DNA from: Ideonella sp. WA131b
GTDB lineage: Bacteria; Pseudomonadota; Gammaproteobacteria; Burkholderiales; Burkholderiaceae_C
Direction of reading: 5' to 3'
Length of the DNA: 64,000 nucleotides
NCBI GenBank assembly: GCA_023657425.1
Contig: JAGTJW010000003.1
Location: 496,001 to 560,000, forward strand
Shown: positions 1 through 10,030 of the stretch, piece by piece
How the letters are laid out: each line of letters opens with the position of its first letter
Position numbering within the stretch: position 1 is the first letter of the stretch
Program-made: the position numbers and the translations under genes
Notes under the pieces: generated by a model
Told to the model about the DNA's origin: nothing
What the model saw: only the letters and a program-made list of their open reading frames with translations
The model's database searches: none

Positions 1-592
1 CGGTGATGGCGTCGGTCTGGCGGTGCAGGATCATGGGGATGGAGATCACGCTGACGGCGTAGATCAGGCCCGCGAACACCGCGCCGACCGCAGCCCAAGC
101 GGCGATGAAGGGCAGGTTCTCGGGATCGAGCAACGCCCGCAGCGAACCCTTGAAGTCGGGCATGCCGTCGAAGCTGACGGCGAACACCACCAGTGTGGCG
201 CGGCCCCAGAGCATCTCCAGCACCAGCAGCACGAAGCCGAAGATGGCGAGCTGGCCGGTGCGCGTGTCCCAGGCCTGCAGCGAGTCGCCGAAGTCGGGCT
301 TCTGGCCCAGCTCCAGGCGCTGGCTGGTGCGGTACAGGCCCAGGCAGAGGAAGGGCCCCATCAGCAGGAAACCGGCCGACAGCGCCAGCGTGTAGGCCGG
401 GGCGTGCTCGAACACCTTCATCAGTGCCCAGCCCATGACCATGAAGCACGCGCCATAGAACAGGCCAATCAGCGGCGCGCGCGCGAAGTCGCGCGCACCG
501 GCGGCCAGCCAACGCAGCGGGGCACCCAGGCTCAGCGGCCGCAGCACGATGGCCGGGCTGGGCGGCGGGTTGGCGGTGTCGTTGGCGCCCAC
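1..592 (-). CDS. DUF2189-type integral membrane protein (3' end outside window)
   Basis: The frame opens with GTG at 592, only 4 bases after the lspA stop codon, and runs off the left edge after 197 codons. The protein is hydrophobic, with about five or six predicted membrane segments. After a Pro-rich cytoplasmic start come PLSLGAPLRWLAAGARDFAR, then GLFYGACFMVMGWALMKVF and GFLLMGPFLCLGLYRTSQRL. This pattern matches the DUF2189 family of uncharacterised inner-membrane proteins found in Alpha- and Betaproteobacteria. Family assignment is from recalled sequence pattern. No catalytic residue is apparent and no function is proposed. The tight spacing suggests co-transcription with ileS-lspA. Confidence 0.75.
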   Translation of the reverse strand, partial: MGANDTANPPPSPAIVLRPLSLGAPLRWLAAGARDFARAPLIGLFYGACFMVMGWALMKVFEHAPAYTLALSAGFLLMGPFLCLGLYRTSQRLELGQKPDFGDSLQAWDTRTGQLAIFGFVLLVLEMLWGRATLVVFAVSFDGMPDFKGSLRALLDPENLPFIAAWAAVGAVFAGLIYAVSVISIPMILHRQTDAIT

Positions 593-596
593 GCTG

Positions 597-1151
597 CTAG
601 GCGCGGCGCGAGCGCCGCACGCGCAGGATCTCGTCGAGGATCAGGCAGACCGCGCCAAGCGTGATGGCGCTGTCGGCGAGGTTGAAGCTCGGGAAGTAGC
701 CGCCGCGGAACAGGGGCTCGAGGACCTCGAAGCGGAACTGCAGGAAGTCGACGACGTAGCCGTGGATCATGCGGTCGATGACGTTGCCCAACGCGCCGCC
801 CAGGATCATCGTCACTGAGAAGCAGAACAGCCGCTCGTTCGGGTGGCTGCGCAGCATCCACACGATGAAGCCCGAGGCCGCCAGTCCGAGGCCGATGAAG
901 AACCAGCGCTGCCAGCCCGTGGCGCCGGCCAGGAACGAGAACGCCGCGCCCGGGTTGTGCGCGCGCACGAGGTTGAAGAAGTCGGTCACCGGACGCACGT
1001 CGCCGAGCTGGAAGGCGCCGACGATGGCGACCTTGGTGACCTGGTCGGCCACGATGACGATGGCCGCGAAGACGAGCCAGAACAGCAGGCCGGGGCCGGC
1101 GCTGCTGCCCGCCCGTGCAACGGCGGGCCTTGCTTTCGGGGAGCGGGCCAT
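597..1151 (-). CDS. lspA: Lipoprotein signal peptidase (signal peptidase II)
   Basis: LspA is the inner-membrane aspartyl protease that removes the signal peptide from diacylglyceryl-modified prolipoproteins. The 184-residue protein has four hydrophobic segments and both catalytic aspartates in their family motifs, NVIDR (Asp126) and FNLADS (Asp160). ADQVTK near residue 36 is the conserved first-helix motif. A basic 20-residue N-terminal extension precedes the first helix. The ATG at 1151 lies 2 bases downstream of the ileS stop, the order ribF-ileS-lspA common in proteobacteria. Identity is secure. Confidence 0.97.
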   Translation of the reverse strand: MARSPKARPAVARAGSSAGPGLLFWLVFAAIVIVADQVTKVAIVGAFQLGDVRPVTDFFNLVRAHNPGAAFSFLAGATGWQRWFFIGLGLAASGFIVWMLRSHPNERLFCFSVTMILGGALGNVIDRMIHGYVVDFLQFRFEVLEPLFRGGYFPSFNLADSAITLGAVCLILDEILRVRRSRRA

Positions 1152-1153
1152 CT

Positions 1154-4021
1154 TCAGGCCACTTTGCGGGTCTCGCCCGCGCCATGGAGGTTGCTGGTGC
1201 AGCGGCCGCACAGCCCGGGATGGGCCGGGTCGTGGCCCACGTCTTCGCGCCAGTGCCAGCAGCGTTCGCACTTGGTCGCGGCGGAGGGCCGAACCTCCAC
1301 GTGCAGCGCATCGCCCGCCTTCAGCTCCGCCACCGAGGTGATGAACACGAATTTCAGGTCGTCGCCCAGGCTGGCCAGCACCCCATACTCGGCCGCCGGT
1401 GCGGTGATGCGCACGGTGGCCTGCAGCGACGAGCCCACGGCACCGGTGGCGCGCACGGCCTCGATCTCCTTGTTGACCAGCTCGCGCACGGCGCGCACGG
1501 TGGCCCACTTGGCCAGCAGCGCCGCGTTGGGTGCGGCGCCGTTGTCGAATCGCCAGTAGGTGGCCGTGAAGATGGACGGCGAGTCGCCACACAGCGCCCA
1601 CCCCTCCTCGGCGGTGAAGCTGAGGAAAGGTGCCATCCAGCGCAGCATCGCCTGCGTGATCTGCCACAGCGCCGTCTGCGCGCTGCGACGCGCCAGGCTG
1701 CCGGGCGCGGTGGTGTAGAGGCGGTCCTTGAGCACATCCAGGTAGAAGGCGCCCAGGTCCTCGGAGCAGTACACCTGCAGCTTGGCCACCACGGGGTGGA
1801 ACTCGTAGACCTCGTAGTGCGCCAGGATCTGCGCCTGCAGCTCGGCCGCGCGGGCCAGGGCCCAGCGGTCGATCTCCAGCATCTGCGCCGCGGGCACGGC
1901 GTGCTGCGCGGGGTCGAAGTCGGCCGTGTTGGCCAGCAGGAAGCGCAGCGTGTTGCGGATGCGGCGGTAGGCGTCCACCACCCGGGCGAGGATCTTGTCG
2001 TCGCCCGCAATGTCGCCCGAGTAGTCGGAGGCCGCCACCCACAGGCGGATGATCTCGGCGCCGAGCGTGGAGCTCACCTTCTGCGGCTCGATGCCATTGC
2101 CGAGAGACTTGCTCATCTTGCGGCCCTGGCTGTCCACCGTGAAGCCGTGCGTGAGCAGGCCGCGGTAAGGCGCGCGGTCGAAGAGGGCGCAGGCCAGCAG
2201 CAGCGAGCTGTGGAACCAGCCGCGGTGCTGGTCGTGGCCTTCGAGGTACAGGTCGGCCTCGGGGCCGCTGGCGTGGTGGCCTTGCGGGTGCTGGTTGCGC
2301 AGCACGTGCCAGAAGGTGCTGCCGCTGTCGAACCAGACCTCCAGGATGTCGCTGCTCTTGGTGTAGAGCGCACCGTCCTCGGGGCCCAGGACGTCGGCAG
2401 CGCTCAGCCGGCTCCAGGCCTCGATGCCGCCGCGCTCGACGACATCGGCCGCCTGGTCGAGGATCTCCATGGTGCGCGGGTGCAGCTCGCCACTGTCCTT
2501 GTGCAGGAAGAAGGGCAGCGGCACGCCCCAGCTGCGCTGGCGGCTGATGCACCAATCGGGCCGGTTGGCGATCATGTCGCGCAGCCGCGCGCGGCCGTTC
2601 TCGGGGTAGAAGCCCGTCGCGTCGATGGCGTCCAGCGCCAGCTGGCGCAGCGTCTTCGGGGCCTTGTCCTTGGTGAACACGCCCACGCCTTCGTCCATGC
2701 GCACGAACCACTGTGCCGCGGCGCGGTAGATCACCGGCGTCTTGTGGCGCCAGCAGTGCGGGTAGCTGTGCGTGATGGTCTCGGTGGCGAACAGGCGGCC
2801 CGCGTCGCGCAGTGCCTCGATGATCACCGGCACCGCCTTCCAGATGTTCTGACCGCCGAAGAGCGGGAACTCGGCCGCGTAGCTGCCGTGGCCCTGCACC
2901 GGGTTCAGGATCTCATCGGTCTTCATGCCGTGCGCGACGCACGAGTTGAAATCGTCCAGGCCGTAGGCCGGGCTGCTGTGCACGAGGCCGGTGCCGTCAT
3001 CGGCCGTGGCGTAGTCGGCCAGATACACGGGGCTCAGGCGGTCGTAGCCGGCGTCCACGTGGGCGAGCGGGTGGTGGAACTGGATGCCGCCGAGCTTTTC
3101 GCCCAGCGTGGTGGCCACCACGTGGCCTTGCAGGCCGTAGCGCGCCAGGCACTTCTCCACCAGGCTGGCCGCCAGCACCAGCTGCCCGCGCTCGGTGTGC
3201 ACGAGCGCGTACTCGAGCGCCGGGTTCAGGTTCAGTGCCTGGTTGGCCGGGATGGTCCAGGCGGTCGTCGTCCAGATCACCGCAAACGCTTCGCCGACGA
3301 TCTCGGGCAGGCCAAAGGCCGCGGCCAGCTTGTCGGGCTCGGCGCACAGGAAGCCGACGTCCAGCGTCTGGCTCTTCTTGTCGGCGTACTCGATCTCGAA
3401 CTCGGCCAGCGAGCTGCCGCAGTCGAAGCACCAGAACACGGGCTTGAGGCCGCGGTAGACGAAGCCGCGTTCGATGACGCGCTTGAAGGCGCGGATCTCG
3501 CCGGCCTCGTTGGCCGGGTCCATGGTGGCATAGCGGTGCTCCCAGTCGCCGAGCACGCCCAGGCGCTGGAAGTCGGCCATCTGCTGCGCGATCTGCTCGG
3601 TGGCGTAGGCGCGGCTCTTGGCCTGCATCTCGTCGCGGCTCAAGCTACGGCCGTGTTTTTTCTCGATGGCGTTTTCGATCGGCAGGCCGTGGCAATCCCA
3701 GCCCGGCACGTAGTGCGCGTCGAAGCCGGCGAGCTGCCGCGCCTTGACGATCATGTCCTTCAGCACCTTGTTGACGGCGTGGCCCATGTGGATGGCGCCG
3801 TTGGCGTAGGGCGGGCCGTCGTGCAGCACGAACAGGGGCGCGCCGCGCCGAGCCTCGCGCAGGCGCTGGTACAAGCCTTCGTCGTTCCAGGCCTGCACCC
3901 AGCCTGGCTCGCGCCTGGCAAGGTCGCCGCGCATGGGGAAGGGCGTGTCGGGCAGGTTCAGCGTGGCGCGGTGGTCGGTCGCGGCGTCGCTGGCGCGGGG
4001 GGCGGGGGTGTCGGTGCTCAT
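1154..4021 (-). CDS. ileS: Isoleucyl-tRNA synthetase
   Basis: This class I synthetase charges tRNA-Ile and edits mischarged valine. The 955-residue length is normal for a bacterial zinc-containing enzyme. The HIGH motif appears as HMGH at residues 78-81 inside [18 protein letters not shown], and the KMSKS loop as [11 protein letters not shown]. The CP1 editing insert lies between them, with [14 protein letters not shown]. The C-terminal zinc finger keeps four cysteines (CERCWHW and LCGRC). The ATG at 4021 gives a standard N-terminus with a short acidic and Pro-rich leader. The gene sits between ribF and lspA on the same strand. Confidence 0.98.
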   Translation of the reverse strand: MSTDTPAPRASDAATDHRATLNLPDTPFPMRGDLARREPGWVQAWNDEGLYQRLREARRGAPLFVLHDGPPYANGAIHMGHAVNKVLKDMIVKARQLAGFDAHYVPGWDCHGLPIENAIEKKHGRSLSRDEMQAKSRAYATEQIAQQMADFQRLGVLGDWEHRYATMDPANEAGEIRAFKRVIERGFVYRGLKPVFWCFDCGSSLAEFEIEYADKKSQTLDVGFLCAEPDKLAAAFGLPEIVGEAFAVIWTTTAWTIPANQALNLNPALEYALVHTERGQLVLAASLVEKCLARYGLQGHVVATTLGEKLGGIQFHHPLAHVDAGYDRLSPVYLADYATADDGTGLVHSSPAYGLDDFNSCVAHGMKTDEILNPVQGHGSYAAEFPLFGGQNIWKAVPVIIEALRDAGRLFATETITHSYPHCWRHKTPVIYRAAAQWFVRMDEGVGVFTKDKAPKTLRQLALDAIDATGFYPENGRARLRDMIANRPDWCISRQRSWGVPLPFFLHKDSGELHPRTMEILDQAADVVERGGIEAWSRLSAADVLGPEDGALYTKSSDILEVWFDSGSTFWHVLRNQHPQGHHASGPEADLYLEGHDQHRGWFHSSLLLACALFDRAPYRGLLTHGFTVDSQGRKMSKSLGNGIEPQKVSSTLGAEIIRLWVAASDYSGDIAGDDKILARVVDAYRRIRNTLRFLLANTADFDPAQHAVPAAQMLEIDRWALARAAELQAQILAHYEVYEFHPVVAKLQVYCSEDLGAFYLDVLKDRLYTTAPGSLARRSAQTALWQITQAMLRWMAPFLSFTAEEGWALCGDSPSIFTATYWRFDNGAAPNAALLAKWATVRAVRELVNKEIEAVRATGAVGSSLQATVRITAPAAEYGVLASLGDDLKFVFITSVAELKAGDALHVEVRPSAATKCERCWHWREDVGHDPAHPGLCGRCTSNLHGAGETRKVA

Positions 4022-4234
4022 GGCTTCACGGGCTCGGTGACCGAACGGCAGGCCGCGGGCAAGGTTGGGGTGAGGGCCGGGCCGGCCGGGGTGGCTCAGG
4101 GGGGCGCGACGGCGTTCGCGCCGGCTGCGGGCGGTGTCAGGCGCGGCGCCGAATTCGGTCGCGCGTACCTTGGCGGCGCGTGGCGGCGTGCCAGCGCGGG
4201 GCTCGTTGCGGCAGCGTATCCATCGGGCCCGATT
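4022..4234. other. ribF-ileS intergenic region
   Basis: These 213 bases separate two minus-strand genes. The sequence is extremely GC-rich and holds several open frames, but none has recognisable protein features. I see no tRNA, riboswitch or T-box-like structure. It probably holds an ileS promoter, although no good sigma-70 hexamer pair stands out. Confidence 0.4.
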
Positions 4235-5227
4235 CTACGGGGCCACCCGCCCGGCTCGGGCGTGCCACGCGCGGGCAGCCTCGGTGTCGCGCGCGATGCC
4301 CTCGCGCAGCGCCTCGAGCGAGTCGTACCTGAGCTCGTCGTGCAGCTTGCACAGCAGGTCCACGCGCACGCGGCGGCCGTAGCCGTCCTCAAGGCCGAGC
4401 GCGGCGGGCCAGTCCAGACAGTGAACCTCCAGCAGCACGCGGCCGGCGTCCTCGACCGTGGGACGCACGCCCAGGCTGGCCACGCCGGGCAGCGGTGCAT
4501 CCGCCAGGCCGTGCACGCGCACGACGAAGATGCCCATGGCGGCCGGCCGGGCGTGGTCGAAGCGCAGGTTCAGCGTGCGGAAGCCCAGGTCGCGGCCGAG
4601 CTTGCGGCCGTGCTGGACACGGCCGCTGATGGCGTAGGGGCGGCCCAAAAGCGCCTCGGCGCGCGCCATGTCGCCGCCGGCCAGCGCCTCGCGCACGGCC
4701 GAGCTGCTGACGCGCAGGCCGTGCACCTCGTAGCTCATCATGCGGGCCACGTCGAAGCCGCCGGATCCGCGTTCGGCCCCGGCGGCGTCGAGCATGGCGT
4801 AGTTGCCCTGGCGGCGCGCGCCGAAGCTGAAGTCGTCGCCCACGAGCACGTAGCGGGCGCGCAGGCCCTCTTGCAGCACGTCGGTGATGAAGGCCTCGGC
4901 GGGCATCGAGGCCAGCCGCTCGTCGAAGCGCGCCACCACCACGCGGTCGATGCCGCAGCGCTCGAGCTCGGCGAGCTTGTCGCGCAGCGTGGCGATGCGC
5001 GCCGGTGCGAGCTCGGGCTTGCCCGCGCGTGCGGCGAAGAAGTCGCGCGGGTGCGGCTCGAAGGTCAGCACGCAACTGGGCACACCGCGATGGCGGGCCT
5101 CGTTCACCAGCAGCGCCAGCATGGCCTGGTGGCCACGGTGCACGCCGTCGAAGTTGCCGATGGTCAGTGCGCAGCCGACGTCAGACGTGCTGCCGAGGTC
5201 CAGCGAAAGGCGGCGGTGAATGCGCAT
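4235..5227 (-). CDS. ribF: Bifunctional riboflavin kinase / FAD synthetase
   Basis: RibF phosphorylates riboflavin to FMN and adenylylates FMN to FAD. The 330-residue protein starts at the ATG at 5227. A longer upstream frame is open, but it reads through unrelated Arg-rich sequence and was rejected. The N-terminal nucleotidyltransferase domain shows IGNFDGVHRGHQ at residues 23-34, followed by the FMN adenylyltransferase signature VLVGDDFSFGARRQG. The C-terminal kinase domain has GRPYAISGRVQHGRKLGR, then TLNLRFDHARPA. The ribF-ileS-lspA gene order is classic. The 55 bases upstream are too short for an FMN riboswitch. Confidence 0.96.
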   Translation of the reverse strand: MRIHRRLSLDLGSTSDVGCALTIGNFDGVHRGHQAMLALLVNEARHRGVPSCVLTFEPHPRDFFAARAGKPELAPARIATLRDKLAELERCGIDRVVVARFDERLASMPAEAFITDVLQEGLRARYVLVGDDFSFGARRQGNYAMLDAAGAERGSGGFDVARMMSYEVHGLRVSSSAVREALAGGDMARAEALLGRPYAISGRVQHGRKLGRDLGFRTLNLRFDHARPAAMGIFVVRVHGLADAPLPGVASLGVRPTVEDAGRVLLEVHCLDWPAALGLEDGYGRRVRVDLLCKLHDELRYDSLEALREGIARDTEAARAWHARAGRVAP

Positions 5228-5282
5228 GCCCGCAGGATTATCGCGGCACGGCCCCCGCAGGCGGGTCCGTGGACACCGCTCA

Positions 5283-6332
5283 TCAACCCACGGCAGCCCG
5301 CGCGAGTGCTTGGCGAAAGCGCTCGTAGGGCTCTGTGCGTGTGCGCGACCAGCGGCCCAGGTGCAGCTGCGATTCGAGCCGCTCGCGTGCTGCCGCGCGG
5401 CGCTCTGCACGCTCGCCCCAGCGGGCCAGGGCCTCGTCCACGGCCGGCGCGATGGGCGCGCGGTCGGGTACCAGGGTCATCTGGGCCGTGGGCAGGGTGG
5501 GCAGGGTGTGGACACCGCGCAAATCGCCGCTGACCACCTCGCAGCCGGCGTAGACGGCCTCGATGTGGCGGTAGGTCCAGCGGGTGTGGCCCATAGGCGC
5601 GAGCGCCACCCGGGTGTCGGCCATGCGGTCGAAGAATTCATGAATGCGCAGCCGCGAGGCTTTGTCGAGCAGCGCACGCACCGGGCCGCAATCCGCCTCG
5701 ATCTGCTCGATCGGGCAGTAGGGCAGCGGGTACAAGCCGCCCCAGAAGCGCCAGTCCGGACGGGCCCGCACCTCGCGCAGCCAGTCGATGCGCTGGTGGT
5801 AGCGCCGCGGCCGGCCGTCAGGGCCCACGCCGTCTTCATAGGTGGCCGAGCCCTGCAGCGCGAGGTCCCAGCGGCGCCGGCCTCCGCGCGCCAGCCGCCG
5901 GGCGGCGAACCAGGGCGCCAGGGCGCGGCGCGCACGCAGCGTCTGGCCGAGCTTGGGCGACAGCGGCATCGGCAGCACGCCGACATCCAACCCGACATCC
6001 AGCCCGTCGACGACGGTGGTCTTCAGCAGCAAGGGCGCGGCGTCGCGAAGCAGGGCCTGGTCGCTGTCGAGCCAGGCCGGCGCGGGCGCGTCGAAGAAAT
6101 CGAACAGCGCCACGTGCCGGGCACGCAGCCGGGTCAGCCTCTGCGGCGTCAGTGCGCTGGGCAGGGCGATCAGCAGGGTGTCGGTGTCGTGCTCTGGGCC
6201 GCTGTCCAGCTCGGCGGCCTGCAGCACGTGCGTGCGCCCGGGTTCGTAGGCTTCCAGAAAGCGCTGCAGCGGCGCCACCCCGGGCACGCGCGGGTCGCTC
6301 TGGTCGGGTGCCACGATGGTGTAGGGCTTCAT
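5283..6332 (-). CDS. Putative glycosyltransferase of the surface-glycan cluster
   Basis: I do not recognise a named family for this 349-residue soluble protein. The first 110 residues look like a Rossmann-type half-domain (LLIALPSALTPQRLTRLRAR, then VALFDFFDAP). Residues 248-270 read GHTRWTYRHIEAVYAGCEVV. This resembles the C-terminal 'R-x2-E-x2-x-A-G' turn that GT-B and exostosin-like enzymes use to hold the nucleotide-sugar donor. It lies 3 bases downstream of a clear GT4 gene on the same strand, which supports a role in polysaccharide or LPS assembly. The glycosyltransferase call is inference from context and this weak motif; the acceptor and sugar are unknown. Confidence 0.55.
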   Translation of the reverse strand: MKPYTIVAPDQSDPRVPGVAPLQRFLEAYEPGRTHVLQAAELDSGPEHDTDTLLIALPSALTPQRLTRLRARHVALFDFFDAPAPAWLDSDQALLRDAAPLLLKTTVVDGLDVGLDVGVLPMPLSPKLGQTLRARRALAPWFAARRLARGGRRRWDLALQGSATYEDGVGPDGRPRRYHQRIDWLREVRARPDWRFWGGLYPLPYCPIEQIEADCGPVRALLDKASRLRIHEFFDRMADTRVALAPMGHTRWTYRHIEAVYAGCEVVSGDLRGVHTLPTLPTAQMTLVPDRAPIAPAVDEALARWGERAERRAAARERLESQLHLGRWSRTRTEPYERFRQALARAAVG

Positions 6333-6335
6333 GGC

Positions 6336-7418
6336 TCAAGCCGCATCCGGCGGCAGGCCCAGCAGCCGCAGGTACAGCGCCGCATAGGCGGCACCGGCGC
6401 GGTCCCAATCGAAGCGGGCCGCATGGGCGCGCACCACGTCGGCGCGGCCGGGCTCGGACGCGTGGCGGGCCAGGCCTCGCTCCACCACCGCGCGCATCGA
6501 GGCCGGCTCGAACCCGTCGAAGTAGTCGGCGGCGTGGCCACCGATCTCGGGCAGGCAGGTCAATCTGCTCAGAAAGACCGGCTTGCCGAAGTGCATGGCC
6601 TCGATCGGCGGCAGGCCGAAGCCCTCCGTCAAGCTCGGGAAAAGGAACCCCGCGCAGCGGGCGTAGGCCCAGGCCTTCTGGGCGTCGTCCACACCCAGGT
6701 GGAACTGCACGTTGGGCAGCCGGTTGGCAGCCCGCAACGCCTTGGCGTCGTCGCTCGGCGGGCCCGCAAGAACGAACATCATCTCCGGCCACTCGGCCGC
6801 CAGGCCCAGCAGGGCCTGCGGGTTCTTCGACGGCGACATGCGGCTGAGGTGGAAAAGGAACGGCTGCCCGGGATCGAGCGTCCAGCCCGGAAGCGGCTGC
6901 TGCGGCGAGCCGGCGAAGCTGCGCGCGCCGTTGTGGATGACGGTGATCTCCCCGGTCCAGCCGAGGTGGCGGCGCACGTCGGCCGCAGTGTGGTGGCTGA
7001 TGGCGGCCAGCTCGTCAGTCCGGGCCATCAGCGCGCGGGTCCGCTGGTCGTGGCGCCAGATGCTCAGGGCGTTGCGGCCGTAGAGGTAGTTGAGGTCGTG
7101 CACCGTGGCCAGGCGCACCGCCGTGCCGGCCGGCGGCAGCGTCTTGTTCAACTGGTGAAGGCTGTGCCAGAGGGCAAACTGCTCCGGCCGCACGTGGCGC
7201 CAGCGCTGCCAGCGGTTGACGGGGATGTAGCGCACCGTGCTTCCGAACAAGGGGCCCAGCCGTTCGCGGCAGTGCACGTGCAGCACCAGGCCGTGCTCGG
7301 CGCGCCAGCGCGCCGCACGCGCGGCCAAGCGTTGGCCGATCTGCCAGGAAAACTCCCCGAGCCCGTCGTGCAGTGCACCGATGTTGCCCAGGCTGATGCC
7401 GACGTGGCGCTCCTTCAT
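6336..7418 (-). CDS. Glycosyltransferase family 4
   Basis: This 360-residue GT-B enzyme should transfer a sugar from a nucleotide-sugar donor with retention of configuration. The C-terminal half carries the GT4 core: LFHLSRMSPSKNPQALLGLA, then VLAGPPSD, then PSLTEGFGLPPIEAM with the paired glutamates E265 and E273 of the E-x7-E motif. The N-terminal half has SLGNIGALHDGLGEFSWQIG, typical of the acceptor-binding domain. No membrane segment is visible, so it should act on the cytoplasmic face. It is followed 3 bases later by the putative glycosyltransferase and preceded by a two-domain GT2 gene, forming a three-gene minus-strand unit. Confidence 0.9.
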   Translation of the reverse strand: MKERHVGISLGNIGALHDGLGEFSWQIGQRLAARAARWRAEHGLVLHVHCRERLGPLFGSTVRYIPVNRWQRWRHVRPEQFALWHSLHQLNKTLPPAGTAVRLATVHDLNYLYGRNALSIWRHDQRTRALMARTDELAAISHHTAADVRRHLGWTGEITVIHNGARSFAGSPQQPLPGWTLDPGQPFLFHLSRMSPSKNPQALLGLAAEWPEMMFVLAGPPSDDAKALRAANRLPNVQFHLGVDDAQKAWAYARCAGFLFPSLTEGFGLPPIEAMHFGKPVFLSRLTCLPEIGGHAADYFDGFEPASMRAVVERGLARHASEPGRADVVRAHAARFDWDRAGAAYAALYLRLLGLPPDAA

Positions 7419-7461
7419 CGGCGCGCAGTGTAGGCGCCGCCGCGTGGCTCTCGGGCCGCGC

Positions 7462-9210
7462 TCAGCGCGGAGGCTCGGCGAGCGAGAAGTCGTCGTGCAC
7501 CGACGACAGCTGCGGGTTGTAGAAGGGATCGCTGGCGATCCATGGCCCCCACCGCTGCCGCATCACGTCGGCCTCTGCACGGTAGCGGGCCTTCTTGGCC
7601 GGGTCGTGGTCGCGCCCGCGGCTGATCGACTCGAAGTGCAGCATCTCGGCGTGCGGTGTCCAGAGGTTGCGCAGACCGGCGGCGGCCAGCTTCAGGCAGA
7701 AGTCGATGTCGTTGAAGGCCACGGCCAAGCCCTCGTCCATGCCGCCGACGCGGTTCCAGTGCGCCCGCTGCACCACGAGGCAGGCTGCCGTCACGGCCAG
7801 ATAGCCCTGCAGGCGCAGCGTGCGCGCGCCCGGGCCGCCATCGCCGCGGGGCAGGCCGCGCAGCGTGTGCGCAGCCACCTCCCCGATACCCAGCAGCACG
7901 CCGCCGTGCTGCAGCGTGCCGTCCTCGTACCACAGCCGCGCACCCACGGCCCCGACGCCGGGCCGCAGGGCCAGCGACGCCATTTCCTCCAGCCAGCCCG
8001 GCGTGAGCAGCTCGACGTCGTTGTTCACCAGCGCGATCAGGTCGCCCGTCGTCCGGGCCACGGCGGCGTTGTTGAGCGCCGCGAAGTTGAACGGTCGGTC
8101 GTCTCGCAGCACGCGCAGGTGGCCGGCACGCTCCGCTGCGGCCATCCAGCGCAGGCAGGCCGTGTCGTCGGAGCCGTTGTCGACGACCGTGATGTCGTAG
8201 TGCGGCCAGGTGGTGAGCTCGCGGATGCCTTCGACGGCCCTCTGCAGCAGCTCCAGCCCGTTGCGCGTGGGGATCACGATGCTCACCTGCGGGACCGGCG
8301 CGGGCACCGCGAAGCGCACGCGCACGAGGCCGGCGCGGGCCGCCGGCGGGTCGGCGTCGGGCTCTGCGTGAGCGGCCTCGCCGGCCCGCAGCAACGCGCG
8401 CTGCACGGCACGGGAGGCAGCCAGCGCGTCGCGCGGCAGCGTCCGCCGGTGAGCCAGCACGCCGGGCACGTGCTGCACGAGCTCGGCGGTCAGACCCTGC
8501 GTGCCGCGCAGCAGGAGATCGTGTCGTTCAGCGCCAGGCTCCAGCGGCTCGGTGCCCAGGCGTTCGCGCAGCGCGCTCGTGCGCCAGAGGGCGGGGGCGC
8601 CGAGGCTGTCCAGTGCCCACAGCGAGTCGGCGTCGAAATCCGGCTTGAACCACGGGTCGATGCGCGCGCCCTGCGCATCGAGGCTGTCCTCGTCGCCGTA
8701 AACCAGCACAGTGTCTCTACGCGCGGCGGCCTGCAGCGCCAGCAGGGCGTGCGGTGCCCAGCGCTCGTTCGCGTCGAGCACCGCACACCAGGGCTGCACC
8801 GTGGCCGCGAGCAAGGTGCGCAGTGCCGCAGCGGCATCGGGCTGAGGATCGGGGAGCAGGTGCACCCGGGCATCCGCCCGGGCCTCAGCCTCCCAGGCCT
8901 CGGCGATGGCCCTGCGGTTGGGACCGGTCAGCGCAACCAGCAGCCGCCAGTGCCGGAGCGACTGCGCACGCAGACTGGCAAGCTGGGCGGCGTCCGGCGG
9001 GGCCGAGGCCACGAGCAACAAAGCGGTGTCGAGATCGGGGCCCCGATGCGCAACGGCCTGTTCCCAAGCCTGCCGCCGTGTGGGCGTGGGCTCGTCGTGT
9101 CGCGCGCACCACTGGGCGTAGGGCACCTGACGCGCCAGGTGCCGTCGCCGCAGCCGGCGCCGGTTCCACAGCGCGAGCCGGCGCTTGAGCAGGGCGGTCC
9201 AGGCGGGCAT
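7462..9210 (-). CDS. Two-domain family 2 glycosyltransferase
   Basis: This 582-residue protein carries two GT-A-like regions. Residues 62-260 form a divergent first domain with VYGDEDSLDAQGARIDPWFK, where GDED (172-175) takes the place of the DxD metal site. Residues 308-550 form a canonical GT2 domain with VSIVIPTRNGLELLQRAVEG, TVVDNGSDDTACL, LIALVNNDVELLTPGWLEEM and a late GGMDEGLAVAFNDIDFCLKL. Such pairs occur in O-antigen and rhamnan synthases, where one domain may start and the other extend a chain. The ATG at 9210 faces the FkbM gene across only 40 bases, so the two divergent promoters must overlap. Confidence 0.88.
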   Translation of the reverse strand: MPAWTALLKRRLALWNRRRLRRRHLARQVPYAQWCARHDEPTPTRRQAWEQAVAHRGPDLDTALLLVASAPPDAAQLASLRAQSLRHWRLLVALTGPNRRAIAEAWEAEARADARVHLLPDPQPDAAAALRTLLAATVQPWCAVLDANERWAPHALLALQAAARRDTVLVYGDEDSLDAQGARIDPWFKPDFDADSLWALDSLGAPALWRTSALRERLGTEPLEPGAERHDLLLRGTQGLTAELVQHVPGVLAHRRTLPRDALAASRAVQRALLRAGEAAHAEPDADPPAARAGLVRVRFAVPAPVPQVSIVIPTRNGLELLQRAVEGIRELTTWPHYDITVVDNGSDDTACLRWMAAAERAGHLRVLRDDRPFNFAALNNAAVARTTGDLIALVNNDVELLTPGWLEEMASLALRPGVGAVGARLWYEDGTLQHGGVLLGIGEVAAHTLRGLPRGDGGPGARTLRLQGYLAVTAACLVVQRAHWNRVGGMDEGLAVAFNDIDFCLKLAAAGLRNLWTPHAEMLHFESISRGRDHDPAKKARYRAEADVMRQRWGPWIASDPFYNPQLSSVHDDFSLAEPPR

Positions 9211-9250
9211 CGGGGGCGGACTCTATCAGCGGGGCCGGATAATCCCGGCC

Positions 9251-10030
9251 ATGCCTACGCTGCTGGATCCCGACCGTCCGATTCACGACATCGAGTTGCT
9301 CAAGCAACTGCGCGGCCGACGGCTGTCGGGCCGGCTGCGCACGCTGGCGGTGATCGGCGCGCACCGCTTCGACGAGCTGCCGCTGGTGAACCGCGTCTTC
9401 CCCGGCCTGCAGCGCATCGCGCTTTTCGAGCCGCTGGCCGGGCCGCTGGCAGTGCTGCAGGGCCTGGCCGCGCGCGACCGCCGAATCACGGTGTTTCCGG
9501 TGGCTGTGTCCGACCGCGACGGCGTGGCCGATTTCCACGTCACCAGCAACGATGGCGAGTCCAGCTCGTTGCTGCACTTCGGCTCACACGGCGAGCTCTT
9601 CCCCCAGGTGCAGGTGCAGGAGACGATCCGCGTGCCCACGCGGCGGCTCGATGCCGCGCTGGCCGAGGCCGGCCTGCCGGCGCCTGATGTGCTGATCGTC
9701 GATGTGCAGGGCGCGGAGCATCAGGTGCTCGCGGCGCTGCCGCGTGCGCTGCTGCAGCACGTGAGGGTCATCTACACCGAGGTCAGCACCGAGGCCGTGT
9801 ACGCCGGCAGCGGGCTGCTGCCGCAGGTGGAGGCCTTGCTGGCCTGGCGCTTCGACAACCTGGGCTTCGCGCCGCTCAGGCCCGACGTGCCGATGCACGG
9901 CAACGTGCTGTTCGTGGCGCGTGACGACGTGCCCGAGGCGCTGGCCCTGACGCCGGCCGGCCGGGTTCGTGCGGCCTGGCAGCGTTGGCGGCTTGCGCGG
10001 CGTCCCCGACGCGCCGTGGCGCAGGCATGA
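9251..10030 (+). CDS. FkbM family SAM-dependent methyltransferase
   Basis: The protein has 259 residues from the ATG at 9251; a longer open frame upstream overlaps the divergent gene and was not used. It has the FkbM methyltransferase layout: LAVIGAHRFDELPLVNRVFP for the SAM-binding loop, IALFEPLAGPLAVLQ, a middle VFPVAVSDRDGVADFHV segment and VLIVDVQGAEHQVLAALPRA near the C-terminus. FkbM enzymes O-methylate sugars or other hydroxyl groups. Next to glycosyltransferases the likely substrate is a surface glycan, which is inference. Its TGA overlaps the ATG of the next glycosyltransferase (ATGA), so the two are probably translationally coupled. Confidence 0.88.
   Translation: MPTLLDPDRPIHDIELLKQLRGRRLSGRLRTLAVIGAHRFDELPLVNRVFPGLQRIALFEPLAGPLAVLQGLAARDRRITVFPVAVSDRDGVADFHVTSNDGESSSLLHFGSHGELFPQVQVQETIRVPTRRLDAALAEAGLPAPDVLIVDVQGAEHQVLAALPRALLQHVRVIYTEVSTEAVYAGSGLLPQVEALLAWRFDNLGFAPLRPDVPMHGNVLFVARDDVPEALALTPAGRVRAAWQRWRLARRPRRAVAQA

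Noticed and set aside
23..664. Plus-strand open frame at the left edge
   Set aside because: It is antisense to the DUF2189 membrane protein and lspA and shows the His/Gln/Ala/Arg bias of a shadow frame.
5228..5282. FMN riboswitch in front of ribF
   Set aside because: Only 55 bases separate ribF from the upstream gene, too short for the RFN element, and no matching conserved segments are present.
1115..5533. A 1472-codon open frame on the plus strand across ileS and ribF
   Set aside because: It is antisense to two certain genes. Its His/Gln/Arg/Ala composition is typical of the mirror frame of high-GC coding sequence, and no domain is visible.
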